In this document: positions 23,625 to 34,605 of the stretch, in pieces
Layout of the letters: each line of letters opens with the position of its first letter
Numbering within the stretch: position 1 is the stretch's first letter
Source of the DNA: Symbiodinium natans
Taxonomy: Eukaryota; Sar; Dinophyceae; Suessiales; Symbiodiniaceae
DNA length: 64,000 nt
Direction: 5' to 3'
Assembly (NCBI GenBank): GCA_905221605.1
Contig: CAJNDS010002130.1
Location: forward strand, 201,001-265,000
Notes under the pieces: generated by a model
What the model saw: the letters and a program-made list of their open reading frames with translations, nothing else
The model's database searches: none
Told to the model about the DNA's origin: nothing
Translations under genes and position numbers: made by a program

Positions 23625-23708
23625 CTTCAGGAAACTCGTCAAGATGTTGGGGGACATGTAGTGCTGGTACCACTACTCGCAAGCACCGCAGTAAAAGCGG
23701 TACAGCCT
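23625..23708 (-). CDS. Exon candidate with in-frame TAG
   Basis: The acceptor ACTCTTCAG is followed by RLYRFYCGACE, an in-frame TAG, then WYQHYMSPNILTSFLK and a GT donor (AAG/GTAGAT). Without the stop this would be a single 28-codon exon in phase 0. Alternatively the exon starts after GCGAGTAG at 23672 (16 codons, phase 0). No family was recognised. Confidence 0.35.
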
Positions 23709-24104
23709 CTGAAGAGTCACGACCATAAGCACACGCAACAAAAACGAAGAGGGGTGAATCATCATCACAGGTAGGGCTGCTGTAGGCCATGCTGGGTACC
23801 TTTGGAACGGAGAGCTGATCCTTCAGTACCAGCGCTTGAAGGTGCCCCCCTGGAGTTACGAGCTCTTCGTAGGGAATTCGGGGGAACTCTTGCGGTCTTT
23901 TATGATATCGCGTACCCTGTCTCCCAAGGGATTAGACTGGGATCCTTTTCTCGGGTTCCCTATGAAGAACGAGTAAGTGGAAGTGCAATGCCTTGCGCAG
24001 AACAAGGGCCTGAATTCTATCGCCCTGAGGAAGCAAACAGCGATGTTTCTGCTCCTAAAACCACCGAAACTTCTGACAAACATCCTGTTTCAACCACTGC
24101 TGAG

Positions 24105-24265
24105 TCAAGTAGCAGGCTCTCCACGCACACAACAAACAACAACCATGCCGACAAACTGTGCTGTGAAGTTCTGTGAAGGATGCTTCCTCGGCTCAGGTGA
24201 GACATCCCAGTGGTCCGGCACCCACGCCTCCACAGGCAAGCGAGACCTCGAGACCTCAACCAGAC
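24105..24265 (-). CDS. Possible last exon of the acidic gene
   Basis: The acceptor CATCATTTCAG is followed by GLVEVSRSRLPVEAWVPDHW and DVSPEPRKHPSQ, and the frame stays open to a TGA at 24105. It is same-strand and 300 bases downstream of the acidic exon. Confidence 0.35.
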
Positions 24266-24559
24266 CTGAAATGATGATGTAGGACCCTCTTGGTGGCTTG
24301 CACTGACGTGAAGGCCTCCTCGGTTCCTTGACCTCCCTACCTACCTTCTTTGATGATGTAGGGACGCAGGATTCCTGGTTGTGAGGGCTTCGGCGTCCTG
24401 TCAGCAGAACGGCCGAAACATGAGGTTGGCCATGTGCGGCTCCTCCTGGCAGGGGATTTCGCAAGCCCCCCCCCACGCGAAGTCGCCCTACGTCCTATGC
24501 CAAGGAAGAAGATCCGCGGGGGTTGTTCTCCAGGACAGGACAACTGGACTGGCCTTTAC

Positions 24560-24754
24560 TGGGGCATCCCAAGAATCCCTTCCCAAAACCCGTCCGGGTG
24601 TGGCGAGCACTCGAAGGTGCGGACGTCGAGATCGTCGACCTCAGATTGAGAGAACTCGGAGGGCACTTTTTCAAGAGGGGCGCTTGAAAACGGATGCGGC
24701 AGAGGGCCCCAATCAGCATCAACATCAGAGTCATCATCGAAGTCAGAATCACAA
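24560..24754 (-). CDS. Acidic exon candidate
   Basis: AG at 24756-24755 is followed by CDSDFDDDSDVDADWGPLPH, then EKVPSEFSQSEVDDLDVRTF and DGFWEGILGMP, to a GT donor (CCCCA/GTAAAG). The acidic, aromatic content is strongly protein-like. A GAT microsatellite lies just outside it. No family was recognised. Confidence 0.5.
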
Positions 24755-24801
24755 CTCAGAATCATCAAAGGAACCGTAGCAACAGGAATACTGGCAAGAC
24801 T

Positions 24802-24803
24802 GC

Positions 24804-24849
<46 letters not shown>

Positions 24850-24850
24850 A
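24802..24850 (+). repeat. (GAT)n microsatellite
   Basis: About 16 units lie just upstream of the minus-strand acidic exon candidate. Confidence 0.95.
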
Positions 24851-24999
24851 CAAATAGCAACTACCTGGTACCAGCAAATATTGCTCCAGTACTAGACATG
24901 GAAACATGCTACCAAACCAGACCATTTCCCGCATTAAGAAATGCTTGGCAGCGCGCCATGATGCGCTTCCGTCCAGGCTTTACCTTCTTGGGTCTTCCG

Positions 25000-27700
25000 A
25001 AGGGGGTTTAGGGTTCAGGTTTTTTTGAGGGTCTAGGGGGCTCTGGGAGCAGATGGAACTTGAAACCCTTTGTGGCCATGGGGAAAGGGATTGCTTGGGG
25101 GGGCTTTACCCGAATAGCTCCGACCAACAAGACTGCCTGAGGTCTGCCCCTGGTGCATTCCGGCAAAGGGCAGAAGGCTCTCAAAGGCAATCCGCAAAGA
25201 AACAGCTTCACTTTACAACAAGACCCCCCCCCCCCCCACAGACAAAAAAAATAGAAAAGGACTTGAATTTTCGGAGCCCCGACATGCATGACGCACTTAC
25301 GGGGCCCCCTGGCCCTGAGCAGCGGAGCCACCCCACCCCGCCAAGCCTGGATGTCGCAGACTGCTCCCAGATTCCCGCACATGTCGCAGTAGTTCCTGAG
25401 CTTCTGTGGAAAGGTTCAGGGTTGAAGGCCTTAGGGCTGCGGGTTAAGGCTAAAATCCGCCGAGGCCTGGGTATAGGTTGTCAGAACAGGCACACCCAAA
25501 ACCACTTTTCGGACGGGTCCGTAAGTGGATGGTTCGCCAGAACCAGACACAGTTCAAGCCCCTCCCCCTCCCCCCCGCCCCCCCAACCCCCCCCCCCCCC
25601 CCCCCCCCCCCCCACCCCCCCCCCCCCAACCCCCTTCCGCCCCCTGCCCCGCCCCACCGGGCCCCCCTACCCCCCCCCACAGCCACCACACAATATTGGT
25701 GAGCGGGTTTTAGACTCAACTGGTGTGAGCACGGCGGGGATGCATTACACGAGCAGAAGAATCTAAGCTTGAACCTAAACCCTGAACCTTAAACCTAAAC
25801 CTTAAACCTTATAAGCCCGAAGCACACCCAAAGAGTGAACCTTGAGCCCTAAGCCCTCAATCCTAAACTAACCCTCAACCCTAAACCCCAAACCATAAAC
25901 CATAAACCATAAACCCGGAACCCTTTTTGCTTCAGGGCTCCTGTGGTAGCCCTAAACCCGGAACCCTAAACCCTAAACCCAACCCTTATTGCTTGGGGTC
26001 CAGCGCCTTGGGCGCTGCGGAATCACCATGCTCACGCGGATGCGCTGGGCCGGGCCGAGGCGGGTCGCGTAGCGTTAAAATTACGATTTGAGACAAGACT
26101 TTACAACAATAACACAGACCCCCCAAAGAGTCTCGGGAATCCCGAATATGTGGGTGTGGTGCTCTGTAACAACCCCCTCCCAAACCGTTTTTGTCAGGAA
26201 AAAAACCGGCTTAGGTCCCTGAATGAAGGGTTTTACTGGGTCTAGGGGCCTCAAGGAGCTCCGAGACTGTAAGACTTTAAGGGGGGTCGAGGGGCCGCAA
26301 CTGGGCCGTAGGAAGCTTTCAAACTTTGAGGGGGTTTATAAGGGCTCCAAGGAGCTTAGGGACTTCAAGACTTTAAAGGGGTTTAGGCGCTGCAAGAAAA
26401 TCTCAAACTTCAAGATGCAGGCATCAAGAAGCTTAGAGACTCCGAGGGAGTTTAGGGGCCCCAAGAAGTTTAGATACCTTAGCGGCGCTTAGCGGCTTCT
26501 AGAAGATTCGAAACTTTAAGGGAGTTTCGGGGCTCAAGAAGTTACATGAAAAACTGAAGGGAGTTTCTGGGCCTCAAGAAGCTTACAGTCGAGACTAATA
26601 CGGACCCTTCTGGGCCTTCCCAAGCCATTTTTTGGGGCCTTCTGGAGGCCATGTTTAATTTAAGGCCCTGCTGGGGCCTTTTTGGGGCCGAGCCACGACT
26701 GCGGAATAGAATCCTGTAAGAGATGCCACATAAACAACGAACGGCAGCTCTCTTCTATTAAAGGAGTCTTTCTCTTTCATGTCTCCCTCTCTCTCTCTCC
26801 TCTTTCTTTGGTGTCTCTTGCATTTTGCCTTTGCTTGGACTCCATTTCTCAGATGCTGAGCAGTAATCTGGAGTAGGTGTTCAGAATTTTAGCCGCAAAC
26901 GACAACCCTCTCACGGCGTGTCGGGGTTCACAATTTTGGCCGTGAACGACAACCCTCTCGCAGTTCACGACGTTAAGGGGATTCTACTGAAAGGGGTTTT
27001 TGGCCGTTACGGAGACTATAGAGACTTTAAGAGCTTAGAAGCTTTAACGGAGTTCAGCGGCCTCAAAAAGCTTAATTAGAAACCTTAAGGGAGCTTCGGG
27101 GACTCAAGGAGTTTCGGGGCCTCAGGAAGCTCACATTCGAGGCTTTAAGGGAGTTTCGGGGCATCAAGAGGCGCAGGACTCTAACCGAGTTGAGGGGCCC
27201 CTAAACTCCACTAACGTCTCGAAGCTTTTGGAAGGACCTCGGACTTCCTTAAAGTGCTACACTCTGTGAAAAGTTTCTATTCTTCTTGAGGCCCTTAGCC
27301 CCGTTAAGGTCTCCCTTAACGTCTCAAACAAGGGAATTAATTGGATTAAGGATTTCAGACAGAAGCAAGCAATCCTGTCGATCCTTTAAGGGATATATTC
27401 AAACGATCTTTGACGGTGACGAGCCGGCACCGGGGTAACAAACGTCTGGGGGGGGTTTGGCTGCTTTCCTTCCAGAACATCATGTCGGATCTGGCTGTAT
27501 TCCTCTTTTGTTGGCTCAATTTTGGGCTGCGGGGGTTCAAAATAAATCAGCCGGAAGCACCGGCCCCAGATTCTCCGAATCTCTCGAGGCTCTGAAAGTC
27601 TCTCGAAGCGATTTGCTGAAGCCTAGACAGCACGAGGGCCCCGAAGCCTCTACATCCTCCACCGTCAGGGGATGAAGCAAAACGACACAATTGGTTAATA
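25000..27700. other. Mostly non-coding sequence with GGGGTTTAAG-type degenerate repeats
   Basis: From 26220 to 27310 many short CTTTAAGGGAGTTT-like and GGCCTCAAGAAGCTT-like pieces recur irregularly. One weak minus-strand terminal exon (GDSAAPKALDPKQ then TAA, 26025-25985) is possible. Nothing else is supported. Confidence 0.4.
25557..25640 (+). repeat. Poly-C tract
   Basis: About 80 bases of almost pure C with A interruptions. Nothing coding. Confidence 0.95.
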
Positions 27701-27767
27701 AGTACCCCTAAACCCTAAACCCTAAACCCTAGACCCTAAACCCTAAACCCTAAACCCTAAACCCGAG

Positions 27768-27853
27768 AGCGTCCGCTCGGCTGCTGGGAAGACCGGTACA
27801 CCCAAGAAGCGACTCTTGGCCCTTGCGCGCCCAGGCACGGCGCGGAAAAGACG
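27768..27853 (+). CDS. Exon candidate between telomere-like arrays, basic
   Basis: AG in CCCGAG is followed by SVRSAAGKTGTPKKRLLALA and RPGTARKR, ending at a GT donor (GACG/GTGAGG). CCCTAAA arrays lie immediately on both sides. The minus strand is also open over part of this stretch, so strand is uncertain. Confidence 0.35.
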
Positions 27854-28325
27854 GTGAGGCAGCGCCCCAGCCTCTGCCACTCGTACCCCTGGCGGAGATT
27901 TTGCCCCCTAAACCCTAAACCCTAAACCCTTACTTTTGGGTGCCCCGTACAGGGCCCCAGATGGCTCAGGGGACTGAGGTAAAATTTGTGTGGACCCGTA
28001 TTGAAACTGGATTAGACTTTGACTAAAGAGATTGAAATATTTGTTTAACTCTATACCAAGACATATTTACCTATGTGATTCTAAATATATATATATATAT
28101 ATGGTCACCCCCCCCCAATGGACCCACCGCGGGTGGCAATCTTTGCAAAAGTACCGCAAATACCGATAAAACCTATGCTGTCTGGTGATTTTCCGGTGAC
28201 CGGATTTTTGACTGTATTCCTTAATTCACTCTCTCACACACACGGATGGTGTTTCTTTCTGTTGGCATTTGTTTATAATTTAAGACTTAGGCATTTAAAC
28301 CTAAGCCTGCAAAAAAACCCTTAAC

Positions 28326-29345
28326 CTTTAAACCCTGTAGGGTTGAGGTTTCAAGGTTAAGGGTTTAAGATTTAGGCATTTGAACCCATGCCGGCAATTA
28401 AACCCTAAGCCCTTAACCTTTGAATTCTATAGGGTTAAGATTTTTACAGGTTTAGGTTTAAGATGTAGGCATTTAAACCTGAGTCTGCAACTAATTTTAA
28501 ACCCTTAACCTTTAAACCCTGTAGGGCTAAGGTTTAAAGGCTTAGGGTTTAAGATTTAGCCATTTAAACCTGTAGCCAAGCCCTTAACCTTTAAACCCTG
28601 TAGGGTTAAGATTTTGAAGGTTTAGGATGTAAGATTTAAGCATGTAAATCTCAGACTTCAATTAATTTTAAACCCTTAACCTTTAAACCCTGTTGGGCCA
28701 AGGTTTAAAGGTTTCGGGATTAAGATTCAGGCATTTAAACCGATTCCGGCAATTAACGCTAAGCCTTTAACCTTAAAACCCTATAGGGTTAAGATATTTA
28801 ATGGTTTAGGGTTTAAGTTTCAGGTTTAGGTATTTAGACCTATGCCCGACTGTTCATATTGAACCCGTAACCTTAAACCCTATAGGGATAAGATTTAGAG
28901 GTTTAGGATTCTTTACTTAGACATTTAAATCTAAGCTTGCAATCAAACCGAAACCCTTAACCTTTAAAACCCTATAGGGTGAAGGTTTAAAGTTTTAGGG
29001 TTTAAGATTCAGACATTTAAACCTAAGACGGCAATTAACAATAACCCTGAACTTTTAAACCCTATAGGGTTAAGGTTTAAAGGTTTGGGGTTTAAGATTT
29101 TGGCATTTAAACCTAAGTATGCAATTAATTTGTCACCCTTAGCACCCTTAAACTTTGTAGTGTGAAGGTTTAAAGGTTTAGGGTTTAAGATTTAGACATT
29201 TCAACCAAAGCCCATAGAGTTTAAACCTTAAGGGTTTAAGGTTTAGGCATCTATTCCTTAACCCTAAACCCTCTAGGGTCAGGACCCTAAAGCCCTCGGC
29301 AATCAAGCCTAAACCCTTGACCTTCAAACCCCATAGGATGAAGGT
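28326..29345. repeat. ~92-bp satellite derived from telomere-like units
   Basis: The core CCCTNTAGGGTTAAGGTTTAA recurs at about 28333, 28427, 28517, 28596, 28688, 28779, 28878, 28970, 29060, 29153 and 29269, mostly 79-99 bp apart. Each unit also carries CATTTAAACCTAAG and is self-complementary around CCCTGTAGGG, so single strands could fold as hairpins. Confidence 0.8.
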
Positions 29346-29604
29346 TTGAAGGTTTGGGGTTTAAGGCTAAGGCATTTAAACCTAGAGGGCATTTAAGCCT
29401 TAACCCTAAACCCTTCAGGGCCAGAACCTTAGCACCCTATATGGATCTAGCACCTGCAGGTATACATCGGTTTTTAAACCATTACACCCTGTAAGAAGGT
29501 TTAGGGTCTTTTCGGGGTCTGTCTCTAAATTTCTCACGGGGTTAACCCTGCAGGGTTTAAAGTTAAAGGTTTAGGATTAAAGGTTTAGGCAATACCTGAA
29601 GGAT

Positions 29605-30845
29605 TAGAAGTCTTCTCCTGGTAAAACCATCTTTTCTCGAGAAAAAGATTGTTTTTCGAAGGATGGTTGCTCAAAACCATCTTTTTCTCGAGAAAAAGAT
29701 GGTTTCCAACCAAAAAACCATCTTTTTCTCGAGAAAACAAAAAAAACCAAAAAAACAAAAAAAACAATCTTTTCCAAAACTATGGGGCTGGGGCCTCCAA
29801 AAGATGGTTTTTTTGGTTTTCTCGAGAAAAAGATGGTTTTTTTGGTTCGAAACCATCTTTTTCTCGAGAGAAAGATGGTTTTTGGAGGTCTTCTCCTGGG
29901 AAAACCATCTTTTTCTCGAGAAAAAGATGGTTTTTGGAGGTCTTCTCCTGGCAAAACCATCTTTTTCTCGAGGAAAAGATGGTTTTACCAGGAGAAGACC
30001 TCCAAAAACCATCTTTTTCTCGAGAAAAAGATGGTTTCGAACCAAAAAACCATCTTTTTCTCGAGAAAACCAAAAAAACCAAAAAAACCAAAAAAAACAA
30101 AAAAACCACCAAAAAAACCATCTTTTCCAAAACTATGGGGCTGGGGCCTCCAAAAGTTTGGTTTTTTTGGTTTTCTCGAGAAAAAGATGGTTTTTGGTTC
30201 GAAACCATCTTTTTCTCGAGAAAAAGATGGTTTTACCAGGAGAAGACCTCCAAAAACCATCTTTTTCTCGAGAAAAAGATGGTTTCGAACCAAAAAACCA
30301 TCTTTTTCTCGAGAAAACCAAAAAAAACCAAAAAAAAAAAAAAAAAACCATCTTTTCCAAAACTATGGGGCTGGGGCCTCCAAAAGATGGTTTTTTTGGT
30401 TTTTTTTGGTTTTCTCGAGAAAAAGATGGTTTTTTGGTTCGAAACCATCTTTTTCTCGAGAAAAAGATGGTTTTACCAGGAGAAGACCTCCAAAAACCAT
30501 CTTTTTCTCGAGAAAAAGAGGTTTCGAACAAAAAACCATTTTTCGAGAAAACCAAAAAAACCAAAAAATCAAAAAAAAAAACCATCTTTTCCAAATATGG
30601 GGGCTGGGGCCTCCAAAAGATGGTTTTTTTGGTTTTTTTTTTGGTTTTCTCGAGAAAAAGATGGTTTTTTGGTTCGAAACCATCTTTTTCTCGAGAAAAA
30701 GATGGTTTTTGGAGGTCTTCTCCTGGGAAAACCATCTTTTTCTCGAGAAAAAGATGGTTTCGAACCAAAAAAACCATCTTTTTCTCGAGAAAACCAAAAA
30801 AACCATCTTTTGGAGGCCCCAGCCCCATAGTTTTGGAAAAGATGG
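29605..30845. repeat. Array of XhoI-centred palindromes
   Basis: The perfect palindrome CATCTTTTTCTCGAGAAAAAGATG recurs about 25 times, flanked by AACC/GGTT, Lys/Asn-rich A tracts and a second unit (CTATGGGGCTGGGGCCTCC) that appears in both orientations. All six frames stay open for hundreds of codons only because of the repeat. Confidence 0.9.
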
Positions 30846-31087
30846 TTTTTTTTGTTTTTTTGGTTTTTTGGTTTTTTGTTTTTTTGTTAGTTTCTTGTTT
30901 TGTTGTTTTTCCCTTGATCTGGCTAGGACTCGGATGCCACCCGCGGTGGGTCCATTTGGGGGGGGTGAGCATATATATATATATATACATATTAAGCTAT
31001 GTGAAACTCTGTATTGACATATACATACCTATGTAGATATAGCTGTGTTAAACGAATCTTGCTAAACTCATGCAACACTACTAAACA

Positions 31088-31290
31088 CATATATATTTGT
31101 ATACATATATATAGACATAGATATAGATATAGATATAGATATATAGATATATAGATATATAGATATATAGATATATAGATATATAGATATATAGATATAT
31201 AGATATATAGATATATAGATATATAGATATATAGATATATAGATATATAGATATATAGATATAGATATAGATATAGATATAGATATAGAT
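31088..31290. repeat. (GATATA)n microsatellite between two copies of a 40-bp sequence
   Basis: The hexamer/octamer array runs ~200 bp. The stretch GTGTTAAACGAATCTTGC at 31048 recurs at 31291 with few changes, so the array may have expanded inside a duplicated segment. Confidence 0.85.
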
Positions 31291-31685
31291 GTGTTAAACT
31301 AATCTTGCTAAACTCATGTAACACTGCTAAACAACGAAAACGAGCCTTACAAGTACGAATAGGTCGGCCCGGGCACAGGAAGCCCCAAAAGTCTGAAACG
31401 GGCCCCCACTTGATGAACCGCTCCCCAGCCCCCCCCCCCCCCCCCCCCAACTCGTCGGGCTTGGCTCTGAAGCCCCCGCAGCGAGGGGCCAGTAACAGGG
31501 GCAGTAGCAAGGCAGTGGCAGCTGCGACTCCAGGCAAGCATTTACTATGTTCGTTTCCCCCGAAAAAGGGGCACCCCTTTCACACACTGCCAAAACGTTG
31601 ACTCCTGGTTGCAGAGCCCACCCAAACAATTATGGTAAACCTATTCTTGGATCTGCTTGGAGGCACACAAAGCCAGGCGCCTGGC

Positions 31686-34077
31686 CTCCGACTTCATCTC
31701 ATGCGATCGGATGACGCACGAGAGGCCGTTCTGCGCGCAAAACCCTCAGCTGCACCGTGCCATCACTGCAAGCAATCATAGGAAAAAGATGATCTTCAAT
31801 TCCGGGCAGATGCGGACAAGATGTACTTGTGGACATTTGCAGGCGCTCTCATTAATGACAAAGATGTAGCAATTCTAGAATGGAAAGACGTTGTCAAGAC
31901 ATGTAAAAGACCGGCTCCCCCCATCACACCGACTTGGGCACTGTCGAGATGCGTTGAGTCACATCGGGTCCGAAGAGGATGCCACCGCCTCGCAATTCGT
32001 TCTATGCAGGTTCCTTTGTTTGGTACCCTGAGCTGAAGGAATATATATGTGATACAAGAGATCCCCCAAACTGGACAAGGGCCCCTCCGTCGTCCGATTT
32101 TCATGGACTCTATGGCCTCTGAGAAAGGAGTCAGGAAGCTCTCAGTCTCAATCCCCCTGCCAAAACCCACCCTGACGAGAACGCCCCTGCGGACTCCCAG
32201 CGCTCCTCGGGGGGATGGGGCATAGCCATCCCTTTCCATCGGATCCGACCACAGCAGGTCCTGGGAGAGTTGAGTTGGGTTGTAAAGATGATGAAGCTTT
32301 TGTCTGTTTTGCTGTCCTGCCACTACATGCTTGCAACAGGGAAAGCCACAAACATGCACGAAACCTCAGCCTTTGCCGCTGGATGCTCTCTGTCAAGCGG
32401 CCAGCATCAGCTGGTCGGCGACTTCGTCGGGCTCGCGCTTGCGATCCAGCTGGGCGATCTCGGAGAGGAGTACGCCCTCCTGGGAGTAATCGAACGACGA
32501 ATCTACCCGCATCTGCGCTCCTTTTTTGCCCTCTATATACCTGGCAGAATGTCCAAAAATCTTCGGCCCTTGAAGGCCCGTGTCCCCCTCCGCCCAGGGC
32601 CTTCGAACTGAGGCCGCCGTGGACCACGAAAACGCTGTCGTTGACCTTGTCAAAGAAACTTCTGTTTGGGGCTACTTGCGTCCCGCTTAAAAATTCGGAA
32701 GCCAAGAGGAAGCGAAGGGTTTTATGAGTCAAAGGGTCACGAGTGGGGGTGTCGTGCTTACGGTGCCACTTCTGTCCTCGGTTGGGGCCTCAGACTGACA
32801 TATGGACTTGCATACGGCTGTGTTTTTCGAAACATCCCTGATTCGCTCTGAGACGCCAGAGTTGCCAGAGGCAAATTGTTGAAGGCCTCCGCAAACTTCC
32901 GAAACAATTCCTCACCGAGCGGAGTGAGCGGGTCTGGGCAGTTCGGGGATGCGAACATGTCTCTGGCACAAGAAAGCTCCAAGGCTCGTTGCTGTACTTC
33001 TGCTCGGTTTCCTGCCTTGGGAGACCGAAAGCAACTACTGAGTCACCACTGCCACCTCTCTGGCCTTATGCCCCCCGCTACAGTGTAGGCCCGACTGACC
33101 GAGAGAACCTAAAGAGCCGAAACACTCTCGGGGCATTTCTCGGCATCGCTGCCTCGACGTAAGTCGACGCGTAGCTTAGGGCACATTCCAAACGTAATCC
33201 CAATCCCAAGCAATTTGGCATTTCCTACTTCACAGCAAACCTTCACATCGCAACCCTCCATGTCTAGGGACATCAAACAAGAACCACCGACCAGCTACCG
33301 GTGCCGACATGCCAACTATACCGCACAACCCACAACAGATTCCAGCCGCATCACTGCCTCATTCGATACTCGCGCCCCCTTACCCAAGAGTTCTAGACGG
33401 TGCTCCCCCCACCCCCCCCGAGAGCTTTCTTCGGATTCGGATGGGCAGCATGAAGCCATAGAGCGCGTTCATCCGAACCGCTTCCTCGGCTCGCCAAACC
33501 ACCCCCCCTTCGTATCGACAACCGAAAGAACTGGCAGCGAGCAAAGAAAGGAACCGCTGCGTCTTGGCTCTGCCAAGCAGCATGGTTACCCCGGTTCAGG
33601 TGCACGCAGCTCGGTGCCGCGACCTTGGCGTTCGCAGAAGGGTCTTGAATCACCAAAGGCCTCTAAGAGCTTCTTCTGAAGGTCAGTTTCATGATGTTTC
33701 ATGTATTTTCATGTGTAGCTCTAGCTGATTGCGTCAGATTCCGTCTTTCTCTTCGAAATCTCGCAAACCCTGGGATGGGCGCCTTCATCGCAAGCAGCAG
33801 CAGCGCCACCTCTACAGAAAATTGGCCGCGGTCCACCTTGGAACCACGTTCGGGAGACTGACTTGAAGAGCACTTTGAAAAGGGGTGCCTTTCAGCGGCT
33901 ACGGGGCAGATTGGAAGAAAAAAAAACAGCTGCACAAAACCCGGATGTTGCCCAAATGCCGAGCCGCAAAGTCGCCATTGAAGAGGTAGTGATTCTGTGG
34001 GGACGGGTCCTGAGCTGAACCCGGATTCAAAGCCCCATAGGCCCATAGGTGGCTGAGACGCCCTTGTCATTTTTTCT

Positions 34078-34130
<53 letters not shown>

Positions 34131-34605
34131 ACACGTCAGAGCGGACACCTCCGGGGGGGGCGGGGGGGGAGGCGTCTGTGAAATCATCCCGCAGCTCTTG
34201 CTCAAAGGTGCGCCGCAGAGCTCCAAGATGTGCAGCAGATCCCAGAACTGTCCATGGACATCTCCCACCACGTGCCTTATGGAAGGTCGAAGGATGGCTT
34301 TTAAAGATGTGGGGAGGGGCTAACATGTGGGTAGAGCTATCATTCCTCTAACAACAAGTGGGAGACTCTAATGCGCTTGTTTGTCTCATCGCAGCCCTGG
34401 GCACACCGTGGCTCCAGCTGGCAGCTGCAGCCTCAGCCAAATGATCGATGGAAGGAATCCCAGCTTCCACCCTCAAAACCGACTCGCAGGAAAGAAATGC
34501 GACAGGCAGTGGGGACAGCGCCCGTCTGAAACCGAGCTGCCTCACCAGTGTTGGCTGCTCGCCCAGCAGCCGTGCAGCTGCAGCCACGGTGGCGATGGCA
34601 TCCTC
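31686..34605 (-). CDS. PPP-family Ser/Thr protein phosphatase (PP5-like), spliced, C-terminus not found
   Basis: Exons are read from motifs, splice signals and phase: 34605-34546 (ATVAAAARLLGEQPTL), 34275-~34198 (VVGDVHGQFWDLLHILELCG), 33994-33968 (NHYLFNGDF), 33836-33783 (VDRGQFSVEV), 33623-33582 (VHLNRGNH), 33484-33447 (EAVRMNALYGFM), 33015-32988 (ETEQKYSN), 32910-32857 (ELFRKFAEAFNNLPLATL), 32645-32601 (VFVVHGGLSSK), 32479-32402 (SEIAQLDRKREPDE), 32260-32206 (DLLWSDPMERDG), 31988-31942 (GILFGPDVTQR), 31730-31686 (NGLSCVIRSHE). The metallophosphatase signatures GDxHG, GDxVDRG, GNHE (its E opens the next exon), HGG and RSHE occur in order. From 33994 to 31686 all exons join in frame (513 nt). 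Eight donors are GC, two GA and two GT, and nearly all exons begin with G after AG. The exon with the HGG...SAPNYC region was not found below 31686, and no exon was found joining the first two. The gene is either interrupted by the repeats at 28-31 kb or incomplete. The enzyme would dephosphorylate phosphoserine/threonine using a bimetal centre. Confidence 0.85.
34081..34124 (+). repeat. (GA)n in a phosphatase intron
   Basis: 22 GA units lie in the intron between the GDVHG and GDF exons of the phosphatase gene. Confidence 0.95.

Larger units (their letters stand above)
28078..30986. mobile_element. 2.9-kb structure with inverted ends flanked by TA tracts
   Basis: A 36-bp sequence at 28103-28138 (GGTCAC, a C run, AATGGACCCACCGCGGGTGGCA) recurs inverted at 30935-30970 with few differences. 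Outside each copy lies a (TA)n tract, so the inverted ends are about 55-60 bp. The interior holds unique sequence, then the ~92-bp satellite, then the palindrome array. No transposase frame is seen. Whether this is a non-autonomous DNA element or a recombination product of the repeats is open. Confidence 0.5.

Noticed and set aside
28326-29345. CRISPR-like array
   Set aside because: Repeats diverge, spacers are not unique, and the surrounding DNA is eukaryotic with introns.
29649-31036. Open frames of up to 457 codons on both strands
   Set aside because: They are translations of the palindrome array (Phe/Ser/Arg/Lys repeats in all frames) with no independent coding signal.
33215-33679. 154-codon plus-strand open frame
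   Set aside because: It overlaps antisense to two phosphatase exons (VHLNRGNH and MNALYGF), has no ATG and is low in hydrophobic residues.
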